From Flavobacteriales bacterium (GTDB taxonomy: Bacteria; Bacteroidota; Bacteroidia; Flavobacteriales_E; Vicingaceae), in contig JAGQZT010000068.1 in NCBI GenBank assembly GCA_020435335.1, forward strand, positions 1 to 47,813: DNA of 47,813 nucleotides, written 5' to 3'. Below, piece by piece: positions 26,134 through 34,728 of this stretch (the first letter of the stretch is position 1; each line of letters opens with the position of its first letter). The position numbers and the translations under genes are program-made. The notes under the pieces were generated by a model. That model was given only the letters and a program-made list of their open reading frames with translations. It was not told the DNA's origin and made no database searches.

Positions 26134-26990
26134 TCCTGCCAAAGAAAAGATTTTCCGATGAGTTTAAAAAGGGCTTCATTATGAGGCTCATAAAAATCAT
26201 GAAGTTCCCTCCTTACGGAGTCCGGCATTTTTTCAGCGGTACTCTTTTTCAACACCTCGAAATGGCCGGGAGTAAATGGGCTCAGACCAATGTAATCCAG
26301 TACCTGCCCGTATACCTCTTCCGTATGGGTATGCAGTGTGCGGCTATCGATGATTTTGATGCTGTTCAACGGGAAGTGTTTCAGCCAGTGTGTTAAAAAA
26401 TCAATGTAGACTCCCTTGGACCGGTAGCCCAGTTTCTGGAACACGTAATCGTGCCCGTATAGAGCAACATCATGTTCGCGCGAAGTCTTCAGCCTGTCAT
26501 TTTCGGCGGCCAGGGCATCCTGAAATGAAAGTTTCTCAAAGCCAAGTTCCACGGCCATTTTGTAATGGGAATAGGCCCGGTCAACAGGGTTTCTTAACAG
26601 GAGAATGAGTTTGGCTCCCGGAAGATCTTTTTTGATCCTGGCCGGAGCATCTTTCGATTCAAAATAATTGGCTGAACCATCCAGGGTTATTTTAGAATCC
26701 TCCAAGGTAGATTTTAACGGGAAGTGTGCCCGGTACCAGTTCAGGCCTTTTTGATAATTGTTTTGATCGTTAAAAAAGAAAATTTCTTTGCTGACGGGAG
26801 CACAGATCTGAGGATGTTTGATCAGGTGTGAAAACAAACTGGTGGTCCCGGCTTTTTGTGCCCCGATAAGCAGTACGGACGGCAATGCCCGGGAACCGGC
26901 TGTAAGTCGATGGAAAAAGCGGATGTGTGTGCCTCCGGGATTCCTGAATACCAACCCCGAATCAATTCCTTTGTAAATGTCTGCAGTCAT
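26130..26990 (-). CDS. Sulfotransferase (heparan-sulfate-like type)
   Basis: A 286-residue sulfotransferase. The 5'-PSB loop is VLLIGAQKAGTTSLFSHLIK with HPQICAPVSKEIFFF, the signature of the NDST/HS3ST-type family; the 3' motif is LILLLRNPVDRAYSHYKMA. Downstream, YIGLSPFTPGHF fits the PAPS-binding C-terminal part. Members usually sulfate carbohydrate amino or hydroxyl groups. It is the first gene of the ten-gene minus-strand operon and starts 132 bases from a divergent third sulfotransferase. No PAPS synthesis genes are in the window. Confidence 0.88.
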   Translation of the reverse strand: MTADIYKGIDSGLVFRNPGGTHIRFFHRLTAGSRALPSVLLIGAQKAGTTSLFSHLIKHPQICAPVSKEIFFFNDQNNYQKGLNWYRAHFPLKSTLEDSKITLDGSANYFESKDAPARIKKDLPGAKLILLLRNPVDRAYSHYKMAVELGFEKLSFQDALAAENDRLKTSREHDVALYGHDYVFQKLGYRSKGVYIDFLTHWLKHFPLNSIKIIDSRTLHTHTEEVYGQVLDYIGLSPFTPGHFEVLKKSTAEKMPDSVRRELHDFYEPHNEALFKLIGKSFLWQE

Positions 26991-27122
26991 TTTTTTATTG
27001 ATACCTTAAATTTAGCGTTAATTTTAGACCTTGGTAAAAAAACAAGGATATTTTTTAGGCGAAGCCTGATTTTAAGTATTTTGCTTCAGGTATTTCGTTT
27101 CAGGAGAAACTTTTCAGATTAA
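26991..27122. promoter_or_regulatory. Divergent promoter region of the cluster
   Basis: This 132-base AT-rich gap separates the minus-strand operon from a plus-strand sulfotransferase, so both promoters must lie here. On the plus strand GTATTTTGC resembles a -7 box one base short of TAnnTTTG. On the minus strand TAAATTTA is a one-mismatch candidate. No exact element is seen, which could mean a weak or activator-dependent promoter. Confidence 0.4.
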
Positions 27123-27986
27123 ATGGGCAAATTTTCAGATTATTTTAACCGGGCTTTTCCAACCTTAGGGATGCTGTTGATCAACAGACCTGCAGCCAGA
27201 AAAAGACTCCGGGGGCGGATTGAAGGTCCTGTTGTTGAGGGTGCAACACTGATGTCGAGGCAAGGCAAACCTTCTGTTGTTTTTTTCTCCTGCCACAAAG
27301 CAGGGTCGTCCATTTCACTCAAATACCTCAAGAAATTAATGCGGGAAAACGATCTCAGGCATGTAAATTATGAAGGATATATAACCAGTATTTGTGCGGA
27401 AAAGGAAGTGTTATATGAAGATTCCGATTTTTTATCAAGGGCATTTTCTCCATCCGGTTATTTTTTCGGGTGCCTGCGTTCCTACCGGCATATTCCGGCA
27501 CTGGATCAGTATCGGGTCATCTTGTTGCTGCGAGACCCGAGAGATATTCTGGTGTCTCATTATTACACGGTCAGGTACATCAATACGATCTATCACAAAC
27601 GGGGAATAGTTGCCAGAAAAATGGCCAAAAAAATGACTCCGGATGAATATGCCCTGCACGTGTTACCCCGGTTCAAGAAGGTGTTCGAAGAATACATCGA
27701 GCATTTATTGGGGAAAGAAAATGTGTTCTTCGCCAGATTCGAAGACCTGATTCAGGATTCGGCAGGTTGGCTGAAACAGGTTAGCGAACATTGTAACCTC
27801 GAATGCTCCATAGATCTCCGGCAAGAAATAGCCGAAAAAATAAACAGCTTACCTAAAAAAGAAGAAAAGAGAAGCCATCATCGTAAGGCCAGTCCGGGAG
27901 AATTCAGGTTGAAACTGGCACAGGAAACTCAGGACATCATCAACCGGGAACTGCAAGATATCCTGAAAAAACTCAATTACGTGTAG
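27123..27986 (+). CDS. Sulfotransferase family protein
   Basis: A 287-residue protein with a sulfotransferase P-loop-like segment VVFFSCHKAGSSISLKYL and a 3'-phosphate motif ILLLRDPRDILVSHYYTV. The first 50 residues are basic and hydrophobic (RAFPTLGMLLINRP), possibly a membrane-associating element. The Arg/Lys-rich C-terminal stretch KKEEKRSHHRKASPGEF resembles the RKG-type PAPS-binding segment. It faces the minus-strand operon across a shared promoter region and its 3' end overlaps the convergent sulfotransferase by 14 bases. The substrate is unknown; its position suggests the same product. Confidence 0.82.
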   Translation: MGKFSDYFNRAFPTLGMLLINRPAARKRLRGRIEGPVVEGATLMSRQGKPSVVFFSCHKAGSSISLKYLKKLMRENDLRHVNYEGYITSICAEKEVLYEDSDFLSRAFSPSGYFFGCLRSYRHIPALDQYRVILLLRDPRDILVSHYYTVRYINTIYHKRGIVARKMAKKMTPDEYALHVLPRFKKVFEEYIEHLLGKENVFFARFEDLIQDSAGWLKQVSEHCNLECSIDLRQEIAEKINSLPKKEEKRSHHRKASPGEFRLKLAQETQDIINRELQDILKKLNYV

Positions 27987-28800
27987 TTAACTTCCGAAGT
28001 GTCAGCCAAACGGACCTGACCAGACGGCGGAAAGGTGATTGGATGTTGTTCCACCTCCTGAATGTTTTCAGTTCCTCCTGAAAATCGTTGCCATAACCCG
28101 TTACAATCTGGTCAAATTTCCGGCAGGCATGCTCATACAACAGTTGGTCGTACTGGTTGAATCGGCTCAGCAACATTTGTGTTTCATCATCAAACTGATC
28201 TACATAGGCTTCCCTGTCCGAGATGTTGGCTTTCACGTAGAATGGAAACGACCAGTTTAATTTCCGCTTGATGCAGATCAGCGATTCGTCGAAACGTTCT
28301 GCGATGCCGAAAATCCCGAAAAACTTGTCAAAGTTTTTGAGCGCCGTTTGATAGGTCTGCTCATTTACGTCGCCAAAGACCAGGTCATCCACTCCTGCCA
28401 AAAACCGGGTGTGGCTGTTATCCAGGTTCTTGATATGCCCTTCTTTCAGCAGTTCCTTCAGTCCTAATTTCTTTTCCATCAGTGTTTGGTGGAAAGGATG
28501 TTCCCGGTTCAGCAGCATGAAGTTGTATTCGGAAATCGTTCGCTTGACAGGGTCTCTCAGAAACGTGATGTAAGTAACCTGATTGGGATGTTTTTCGTGG
28601 ATTCCGGTTTTATAATGCCCCTTGATCACTTTCAATTCCCGCTTTTCGTTATCGGTCATCTGATCATATACGGCTTTGTTCTTGAAACTTTCCCGGGTTA
28701 GGATTTTCTTTCCTTTGTACTGGTTATGAAGGATGTAATGAAAAGTTGTTCCTGCGGTTTTCGGAATATGAATAAAAACTATCGTGTTACGATCTTCCAT
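27973..28800 (-). CDS. Sulfotransferase, Sulfotransfer_2 type
   Basis: A 275-residue sulfotransferase. IVFIHIPKTAGTTFHYILHN near the N-terminus is the hallmark IPKTAGT loop of the Sulfotransfer_2 family (chondroitin/dermatan and HS 2-O types). YITFLRDPVKRTISEYNFML carries the 3'-phosphate residues, and NSHTRFLAG follows as in that family. It is nine bases downstream of an Asp/Asn-hydroxylase-like gene on the same strand, so the two form a two-gene unit. It belongs to a different subfamily from the two operon sulfotransferases, so it likely acts at a different position or acceptor. Confidence 0.9.
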   Translation of the reverse strand: MEDRNTIVFIHIPKTAGTTFHYILHNQYKGKKILTRESFKNKAVYDQMTDNEKRELKVIKGHYKTGIHEKHPNQVTYITFLRDPVKRTISEYNFMLLNREHPFHQTLMEKKLGLKELLKEGHIKNLDNSHTRFLAGVDDLVFGDVNEQTYQTALKNFDKFFGIFGIAERFDESLICIKRKLNWSFPFYVKANISDREAYVDQFDDETQMLLSRFNQYDQLLYEHACRKFDQIVTGYGNDFQEELKTFRRWNNIQSPFRRLVRSVWLTLRKLTTRN

Positions 28801-28809
28801 GGATAAGTG

Positions 28810-29553
28810 TTACTGCAGCCTGGATTTTAACCTTCTGCGGATCAAACCTCTGAATTTTCCCGGCAATTTTTTAACGATGGGCATTTTATATTCCAGCTGC
28901 TGAAGTGCGATCAGCGAATGAGCATTTTTACAAATGTCTTCTTGTTGATCGAGGAATTCTGGCCGGATGATGTCGAATATCAGGATGTAACGTTTTTCAC
29001 TGCTGTTGTTCCAGGCCCGGTGATCTTGTGCATCGCTGAACAAAAATACCTTGCCCTCTTTCCAGCTTTTTTGAATGTTGCCTACTTCGAATCCGCTGTC
29101 CGGGAGCTCGGCCGGAATTTTCAGGCCCAGATGGCCTCTGATGGATGCGTCCGTGTCGCCCTGATGTGCTTTAATGGATGTGTTTCCTTCCAGAATACTC
29201 AGTCCGGCTGATACGAAACCGGGTATGGATGTCAGGATTTTTTCCAATTCAGGAACCTGGTCGCAGTTTTCGTCGTTTCTTTTTCCCCAGAAATAGAAGG
29301 TGCCGACTTTCCAGTAATTCTCACCGCCAACCAGATCCACATTGAAGTAGGGATCAATCGTACTTTTTCGGTTCTCTAAAAAAGCAAAGAGTTCATGCCT
29401 GATCGTTTCAAAGTTGTCCTCGATGGTCTTTACCCAATCGTAATCCTGTTCGTTGTAATAGAAAGGGGAGTCGCCATGGTAAGGACCGTGGTAAGAAAAC
29501 CAGGGATACGGTTGGGTATGGGGCTGTTGTTTAGTCATCGCGTGTGCCGTCAT
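28810..29553 (-). CDS. Aspartyl/asparaginyl beta-hydroxylase family oxygenase (first paralogue)
   Basis: A 247-residue Fe(II)/2-oxoglutarate oxygenase of the Asp/Asn beta-hydroxylase family. The two predicted iron ligands are His130 in SIKAHQGDTDASIRG and His178 in FSDAQDHRAWN. Arg139 and His141 in IRGHLGLKIP would bind 2-oxoglutarate. The family hydroxylates Asp or Asn side chains, amino acids or lipids (LpxO-like). An in-frame ATG at 29538 could also be used. A second paralogue lies at 37191-37937. There is no transmembrane segment, so it should work in the cytoplasm. The substrate is unknown; a lipid, a glycan acyl chain or a peptide are all possible. Confidence 0.88.
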   Translation of the reverse strand: MTAHAMTKQQPHTQPYPWFSYHGPYHGDSPFYYNEQDYDWVKTIEDNFETIRHELFAFLENRKSTIDPYFNVDLVGGENYWKVGTFYFWGKRNDENCDQVPELEKILTSIPGFVSAGLSILEGNTSIKAHQGDTDASIRGHLGLKIPAELPDSGFEVGNIQKSWKEGKVFLFSDAQDHRAWNNSSEKRYILIFDIIRPEFLDQQEDICKNAHSLIALQQLEYKMPIVKKLPGKFRGLIRRRLKSRLQ

Positions 29554-29667
29554 GGAAACCTGTTTGGGTTTGTCAGGAGTAAAGGTAATGGTTTTAGTTT
29601 AAAATGAAACGGATAAGAACGGTCGTGTTTAGCTTTCATTTTCTTACTTTAGTTCAAAATTACCAAT

Positions 29668-30591
29668 TTGACCATTGTTCACATCATCAATCCTTACTCG
29701 GGCTCAGAGCAGCATCTGAAGCATCAGGAGCTTACGTTTGAGTCGATCCGGAGGGCAAAATCATATGCTCGGGGGAGTGTGGAGGTGCAGGTGTATGCGA
29801 TGTATGATCGGGAAGATGAAGGATTAATTCCGGAGTTTGTCGATCATAAGTTCAGGTTGGAGCGTTCCGCGTTGGATTGTGATCCTTCGCTGAAAGGAAA
29901 ACGGCTTCCGTTGCTCAAAGACCTGATCGATCCGGTAGTGGCACATTGTAATGCCGATTATGTAGTTTATTCCAACATCGATATCGGCTTACAGCTGAAC
30001 TTTTATAAAGTGGTCCAGGAGCTTATTCAGCAGGGGTATGATGCGTTTGCCATTAACCGCCGCAGGGTTTCCGGGCATTATTCCGAAGTGTCGGATCTGG
30101 ATCAGATCTATGCCGAAGCCGGAAAAATGCACAACGGTTACGACTGTTTTGTGTTCAGGCGGGAACTGGCCAACCAGTTTGATCTGGGGCAGGTTTGTTT
30201 GGGAATTCCTTTTGTGGATAGTGTGCTCTTTTTTAACCTGGTTGCTTTCGCAGATCATTTTAAGTTATTCACCGGCAAACACCTGACCTTCCATTTGGGG
30301 TATGAACTGGTTAAAAAATGGGGAAGTGAAGCATGGGTGGCCTTCAACAAAAAAGAATACCTGAAGGTGCTGAAGGGATTAAAAGATCAGCTGCAGCTCA
30401 AAAATCTGCCGGGATCCGGACTGCCCTTTCTGAAAAGACACTTCAAATGGTTAATGAATCCGACCATTCATTACCCTACGGTGTGTCGACTTGATTTGTC
30501 ATCGAAGCAGTCGCAACGCTACATACAGAGTAAAAAAATTAAGGGAAATTATTACGAGCGGTTGCAAAAATTAATTAAATTGGATTATTAA
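29668..30591 (+). CDS. Uncharacterised GT-A-like protein
   Basis: A 307-residue soluble protein starting at TTG (TTGACCATTGTTC), as no ATG lies near the conserved-looking opening TIVHIINPYSGSEQHLKHQE. The N-terminal 120 residues have a Rossmann-like layout ending in ADYVVYSNIDIGL, where NID could be a degenerate DxD metal site of a GT-A glycosyltransferase. The C-terminal half contains several aromatic and basic helices. I do not recognise a family with confidence. It is 12 bases upstream of the JmjC-like gene on the same strand, so the two are probably cotranscribed and may act on the same molecule. A TACTTTAG box ten bases upstream of the TTG suggests a very short leader. Confidence 0.55.
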   Translation: MTIVHIINPYSGSEQHLKHQELTFESIRRAKSYARGSVEVQVYAMYDREDEGLIPEFVDHKFRLERSALDCDPSLKGKRLPLLKDLIDPVVAHCNADYVVYSNIDIGLQLNFYKVVQELIQQGYDAFAINRRRVSGHYSEVSDLDQIYAEAGKMHNGYDCFVFRRELANQFDLGQVCLGIPFVDSVLFFNLVAFADHFKLFTGKHLTFHLGYELVKKWGSEAWVAFNKKEYLKVLKGLKDQLQLKNLPGSGLPFLKRHFKWLMNPTIHYPTVCRLDLSSKQSQRYIQSKKIKGNYYERLQKLIKLDY

Positions 30592-30603
30592 TTTCAGAAC
30601 CCC

Positions 30604-31671
30604 TTGAAAGCTCTTAACAAGATACCATCGTCCCTCCGTTTTAAATACGGTTGTTACCAGTTTTTTGATCATTTTTTAACAAGAAAAAGATTCTTCAAAT
30701 GGTCAAAGAAGAGTAGAACCCGCTTTTATAAAAAGCTGGAAGAAGTACTGAAGCAAAACGGTGAAGGCAAACTGATTCCGGTAGACCGGGTAAAATCCAT
30801 TTCCAAAAAGGATTTTTTTAAGAATTATGTCAAAAAAGGAATTCCTTTGGTGATCGAAGGGTATGCCAAGGACTGGGATTGCGTCAAAAAATGGTCGCTG
30901 GAATATTTTAAAGAACTACATGGAGACGATAAAATCGTTTTTATGGAATCCGGAGGCTACTTGCGAGATTATGAAGAGTCTACCCTGGGCGAAGTGATCG
31001 ATGATATCCGAGGCGGGAAAGGGAAATATTACCGTTTCTATCCGTTGTTAAAAAGACATCCGGAACACATCCTGGATTTCGACTACGAATGGCTCAGGGA
31101 ACATCGCGACGGATACAATGTCGGAGAGGCCTTTCATACCTTCATCAGCGGACAAGGCGGGTTCACGCCGATCCACAACGCCGGAGCGGAAAATTTATTC
31201 ATCCAGGTTTACGGTGAAAAAAAATGGGTTCTTTATCCGACAGAGGCCACTTGCGTGATTGATCCTTCGCCATCTTACAGCTTTTACAGAAGTGCACCGG
31301 TTCGCTATAATAACCGGGATTTCAATCCTTTCGAGTTAAATTATGAAGATTATCCGCTTTACCGCTATCTGAACGGTTATTCGGTCCACCTCAAACCGGG
31401 CGACGTATTTTACAATCCGGCTTACATGTGGCATTCCGTGAAAAATCCGACCGATAGTATTGGGGTTGGGTATCGTTTTTTTACTCCGTTTAAGACATTT
31501 GCCAGAACTCCGTTGTATTTCTTCCTGGATCTGTTTGCCTTCAAAGCACCGATTTGGAAAACCTGGCGAAATTTTGACGACATCAACCTGTTTCACCTGA
31601 TGGAATCGGGTAAACTCAAGGAGCTGGCGAAGAAGAAGGGGGTTCAAAAAATTACGGAGACCGTTAGCTAG
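30604..31671 (+). CDS. JmjC/cupin-8-like protein with HxA in place of HxD
   Basis: A 355-residue protein beginning with TTG; no near ATG exists. A basic N-terminus (about 1-50) leads into a JmjC/cupin-8 fold with FIH-like order: FFKNYVKKGIPLVIEGYAKDW, then GGFTPIHNAGAENLFIQVYG, EKKWVLYP, LNGYSVHLKPGDVFYNPAYM and MWHSVKNP. In FIH-1 the iron triad is His-x-Asp...His. Here the first part is His191-Asn-Ala193 and the last is His277, so the Asp ligand is Ala. Lys207 could bind 2-oxoglutarate. An HxA site is seen in Fe/2OG halogenases of the SyrB2 type, but loss of activity is equally possible. The stop overlaps the convergent GNAT gene by eight bases. Confidence 0.8.
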   Translation: MKALNKIPSSLRFKYGCYQFFDHFLTRKRFFKWSKKSRTRFYKKLEEVLKQNGEGKLIPVDRVKSISKKDFFKNYVKKGIPLVIEGYAKDWDCVKKWSLEYFKELHGDDKIVFMESGGYLRDYEESTLGEVIDDIRGGKGKYYRFYPLLKRHPEHILDFDYEWLREHRDGYNVGEAFHTFISGQGGFTPIHNAGAENLFIQVYGEKKWVLYPTEATCVIDPSPSYSFYRSAPVRYNNRDFNPFELNYEDYPLYRYLNGYSVHLKPGDVFYNPAYMWHSVKNPTDSIGVGYRFFTPFKTFARTPLYFFLDLFAFKAPIWKTWRNFDDINLFHLMESGKLKELAKKKGVQKITETVS

Positions 31672-32320
31672 CAGCAAGTACAACCTTAAATCCCGCACGT
31701 TCCGTTTCGGGGAGCTGTTCAATGCGCTCCAGGTAAAAACGATCCGTCGGATCATCGGGATTCACCTCAAAAATCAGTTCCGCATAATCGGCCGGTTTGA
31801 AGATTTTGGACCGGAGTACATTCCGGCAACGGATGTAATCTTGTGTATGGAGCACGTATTGCTGATTTTCCTGATTTTCCTGACCAGGCAATAGCCGGTA
31901 CCCGAGGCTTGTGTTAAAAGCAATGGCGGGCTTGTTGGTTTTAAGGACTTTAATGTAGGTTCTTTCCAGTCCGAACAATACCGAAGTATCGGTTAGCAAA
32001 AAAGACGCTGCGATCGAGGCGGGAGTGTTCCAGTAAGCAGTATCCCAAATAAATATGCCCCCGTTCCCGGTTTCTTTTTTATCCCAATCGATGTTGGAAC
32101 CGTAAATTAATCCGATTTTCTTCCCGTCGGCGTGGATGATCAGGTAGTTGTTGTTGAGGTTGTTGATGGACTCAAACCAAAGCTTTTGCTGTTCGGCAGA
32201 GATTTCTTCACGGTATTCCATGAACTGCTTGATGGTCTCGGAATTCCGGTGTTCCCGAACGAGTTCGATCTCATCGGAAGTGAGCCGGGTTAATGCGATG
32301 CCATATCCTTTGATGCGCAT
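31664..32320 (-). CDS. GNAT-family N-acyltransferase (RimJ/PseH-like)
   Basis: A 218-residue GNAT. The N-terminal half has VREHRNSETIKQFMEYREEISAEQQKLWFESI, the pattern of PseH- and RimJ-type enzymes. KKIGLIYGSNID forms the central strands, and RTYIKVLKTNKPAIAFNTSLGYRL carries the conserved Asn-x-x-A-x-x-xN...G-Y region of the acyl-CoA/carrier site. Such enzymes N-acylate amino sugars or amino acids. In this cluster it could attach an acyl group made by the KAS III-ACP set to an amino sugar, but this is a guess from proximity. It stands alone on the minus strand. Confidence 0.75.
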   Translation of the reverse strand: MRIKGYGIALTRLTSDEIELVREHRNSETIKQFMEYREEISAEQQKLWFESINNLNNNYLIIHADGKKIGLIYGSNIDWDKKETGNGGIFIWDTAYWNTPASIAASFLLTDTSVLFGLERTYIKVLKTNKPAIAFNTSLGYRLLPGQENQENQQYVLHTQDYIRCRNVLRSKIFKPADYAELIFEVNPDDPTDRFYLERIEQLPETERAGFKVVLAAS

Positions 32321-32494
32321 GGATCAGATAAAACTTTTGTGGGGTTAAATCGTGTTGTAACTGGCTTCAAATGTAGCATTAATTTTCTGTTTTTTTAAAG
32401 CTTGAGATTGAGCCGGAGATAAGTGAGGAATGTTGTAGGTAGAGGAGGTGCATGATGAAGGGTAATAAGGTATTCGAATAGCAACAATATAAAT
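32321..32494. other. AT-rich intergenic gap
   Basis: The 174 bases between the GNAT and ORF6N genes, which diverge, contain no gene I can support. The stretch is AT-rich and repetitive in places (GAGGAGGTGCATGATGAAGG). No exact TAnnTTTG box was found. Confidence 0.5.
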
Positions 32495-33028
32495 ATGAAT
32501 AAGGATATGGTGATACCGGAAGAAGTGATTCAAAGTAAGATCTATTTCATTCGGGGCAAGCAAGTCATGTTGGATAGAGATTTGGCAGCATTGTATGGTG
32601 TGGAAACAAAACAGTTGAAAAGACAGGTTAGAAGAAATATTGACCGTTTTCCAGATGATTTTATGTTTGAATTAAGTAAGGAAGAGTATGAATCTTTAAG
32701 GAGCCAATTTGGCACCTTAAGCAGAGGGGAGCATTTTAAGTATGCACCAATGGTCTTTACAGAGCAAGGTGTTGCTATGTTGTCTAGTGTTTTAAATAGC
32801 GAAAGTGCCATAGCGGTTAACATTCAGATTATCAGATTGTTTACTAAAATGCGGGAACTGTTGTTTAATCATAAAGAACTCATCAGAGAAATGGAATCTT
32901 TAAAACGGAAAGTAGGGTCAAACAGGAGTGATATCGATTTGATATTTAACTACCTGAAGCAGTTGGAAAAAGCAAAACAGCTTGAATTGGATCAGCAGAA
33001 CAGGAACAGAATTGGTTACAGGAAATAA
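32495..33028 (+). CDS. ORF6N domain protein
   Basis: A 177-residue protein with an N-terminal ORF6N domain (about 8-90: IQSKIYFIRGKQVMLDRDLAALYGVETKQLKRQVRRN, RFPDDFMFELSKEEYESLRSQ, FTEQGVAMLSSVL), a putative DNA-binding module of phage antirepressors that is also common as a chromosomal gene in Bacteroidota. A coiled-coil tail rich in Leu, Lys and Gln follows. It is noticeably more AT-rich than its neighbours and has no metabolic link to them, so it looks like an independent arrival. No phage or transposase genes accompany it. Confidence 0.85.
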   Translation: MNKDMVIPEEVIQSKIYFIRGKQVMLDRDLAALYGVETKQLKRQVRRNIDRFPDDFMFELSKEEYESLRSQFGTLSRGEHFKYAPMVFTEQGVAMLSSVLNSESAIAVNIQIIRLFTKMRELLFNHKELIREMESLKRKVGSNRSDIDLIFNYLKQLEKAKQLELDQQNRNRIGYRK

Positions 33029-33055
33029 TGCTGCCACTTCCGCCAAAACGGAGCC

Positions 33056-33982
33056 TTAAATAATTTGATCGATGCCGTAGAGCGGTTTACTACGTTGCTG
33101 GTTGTACAGGTTAAAAATGTACTTGCCGATCACACCCAGGCATAACATGATAATGCTGGTGGAGAATAAAATACTCACAATGATGGACGTGTACCCCAAT
33201 GGCGCTCCGACGTAGATTTTCCGGAAGATGAATTTAACCGCTAAGACAAACGATACTACGGATGAAAAAATACCACCGTAAATCATCATCTTGAGCGGAT
33301 TGGCCGAATAATTAATGAAGATGTCCAGATACATTTTAAACAGCTTGAGAAAAGAATAACCCGTTTTCCCGAATTTCCGTTCTTCATGCTTCACATCCAC
33401 CAGCGCAACGGAGTTGGTATACCAATGAATGATCTCGTCGATAAATACGAAGTTGTTGGTGTGGTTCCGGACAATGTGGTCGGTAATGTCCTTGCTGATC
33501 ATCCGGAAGGATGATCCTTCACCGTTGGGATTTTCTGCAAAATATTTGGAAGTTCTCCGGATAAAATAACTGCCTGCTTTTTTGATCGTGCTGTGTTTAC
33601 GGTCGATGGGTAAACCATAAACCAGATCGGCACCGGTCTTTTTTTGTTGTTCGATCAATTTGATGATTTCCTCAGGCGGGTGCTGCAGATCGTCGTCCAT
33701 GGTAACAATAAACTTGCCCAATGCGAAAGAAAAACCACAGATGATGGCATTGTGCTGGCCGAAGTTTCGTTTCAATTTGATTCCTTTCAGCGCCGATGGG
33801 TAGCTTGATTTCAGGGCCACGATCCGGTCCCAGCTCTTATCGGTACTGCCGTCGTCGATCATCAGCACTTCGAACTGACAGGTAGAAGCCAATGCGGCAT
33901 CAATGCGCTGAATCAGTTCGCCCAGACTTGCTTCGCTGTTGTAAACAGGAATTACAATCGATATGTCCGGTGTTGCTGTCAT
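33056..33982 (-). CDS. GtrB/DPM1-like family 2 glycosyltransferase
   Basis: A 308-residue inverting GT-A enzyme. The ATG at 33982 overlaps the SDR stop (ATGA); a longer frame upstream is only antisense-like overlap with the SDR. Motifs: DISIVIPVYNSEASL, FEVLMIDDGSTDKSW, GKFIVTMDDDLQHPPEEI with the metal-binding DDD, and NPNGEGSSFRMISK. Two transmembrane helices close the protein (MMIYGGIFSSVVSFVLAV, IIVSILFSTSIIMLCLGVI). This is the layout of GtrB, ArnC and DPM1 enzymes that make polyprenyl-phosphate sugars. These sugars are donors for GT-C enzymes on the outer side of the membrane; one such gene lies at 39040-41043. Confidence 0.88.
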   Translation of the reverse strand: MTATPDISIVIPVYNSEASLGELIQRIDAALASTCQFEVLMIDDGSTDKSWDRIVALKSSYPSALKGIKLKRNFGQHNAIICGFSFALGKFIVTMDDDLQHPPEEIIKLIEQQKKTGADLVYGLPIDRKHSTIKKAGSYFIRRTSKYFAENPNGEGSSFRMISKDITDHIVRNHTNNFVFIDEIIHWYTNSVALVDVKHEERKFGKTGYSFLKLFKMYLDIFINYSANPLKMMIYGGIFSSVVSFVLAVKFIFRKIYVGAPLGYTSIIVSILFSTSIIMLCLGVIGKYIFNLYNQQRSKPLYGIDQII

Positions 33983-34728
33983 TTGGCTTCCAGTAAATAA
34001 CCTCCGTCCAACCTTAAGTTGATGCCCGTGATCCATTTGGAAGCATCCGACAACAGAAAGATAATGGCGTGTGAAACATCCTGAGGAGTTCCTACGCCCA
34101 GGGGGTATTGTTCGATGTGTTTGTCCATGGATTCTTTCGACATGCCTTTCTCGGCTTCGTCGTACATTTCGGTTTTCACCATGGCCGGGGAAATGCAATT
34201 CGACCGGATGCCGAGGTGATAATGTTCCAGGGCAAAAACCTTGCTCAGGGATTCGATCGCTGCTTTGGAGCTGGAGTACATCACGCCTCCTTTATGCGGG
34301 TGCTGACCCGAAATGGAAGACATAAAAACAACCGACGCATTTTTATTGAGTTTTTTGTTTTTTGTGATTCCGGCCATCAGCAACAGGGGTGCCTCGTAAT
34401 TGATGTTGAGTGTTTCATCGATTTTTTCCTGAGAAATGAATCTGATCGGAAAAGGATTTACGACGCCGGCACTGTTTACCACGCCGTCGAGTTGAGGCAG
34501 TTGTGCAATTAATCGCTCCCTGTCCTCCGGAATGAGGATGTCTGCCACGATCATCTGGTGATCCCCTTCAGGCAGGTCCTGGAAAGTTTCGGTTAAACGT
34601 TCTTTGTTTCGGGCAGTGAGTACCACACGGGCTCCCATTCCGGCAATATCAATAGCCGTTTGCTTCCCGATTCCGGAAGAAGCACCGGTAATTAAGACGG
34701 TTTTATTATGTAGATGAAACGGAGTCAT
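33979..34728 (-). CDS. Short-chain dehydrogenase/reductase
   Basis: A 249-residue classical SDR. LITGASSGIGKQ is the NAD(P)-binding TGxxxGIG motif, GVVNSAG the NNAG-like motif, VVFMSSISG the Ser, and YSSSKAAIESL carries the catalytic Tyr and Lys (YxxxK). The C-terminus has GIRSNCISPAMVKTEMY and an SDR-typical GGYLLEAK end. The ATG at 34728 overlaps the KAS III stop (ATGA) and is preferred over an in-frame start eight codons upstream. Following KAS III and ACP genes it may reduce a 3-oxoacyl-ACP to a 3-hydroxyacyl-ACP, a FabG-like step. Confidence 0.9.
   Translation of the reverse strand: MTPFHLHNKTVLITGASSGIGKQTAIDIAGMGARVVLTARNKERLTETFQDLPEGDHQMIVADILIPEDRERLIAQLPQLDGVVNSAGVVNPFPIRFISQEKIDETLNINYEAPLLLMAGITKNKKLNKNASVVFMSSISGQHPHKGGVMYSSSKAAIESLSKVFALEHYHLGIRSNCISPAMVKTEMYDEAEKGMSKESMDKHIEQYPLGVGTPQDVSHAIIFLLSDASKWITGINLRLDGGYLLEAK

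Noticed and set aside
32495..33028. Prophage remnant
   Set aside because: Only an ORF6N gene is present; no integrase, capsid, or attachment repeats are seen.
33983..34198. N-terminal extension of the GtrB-like gene
   Set aside because: It lies inside the SDR gene and has no homology; the ATGA overlap start is far better.
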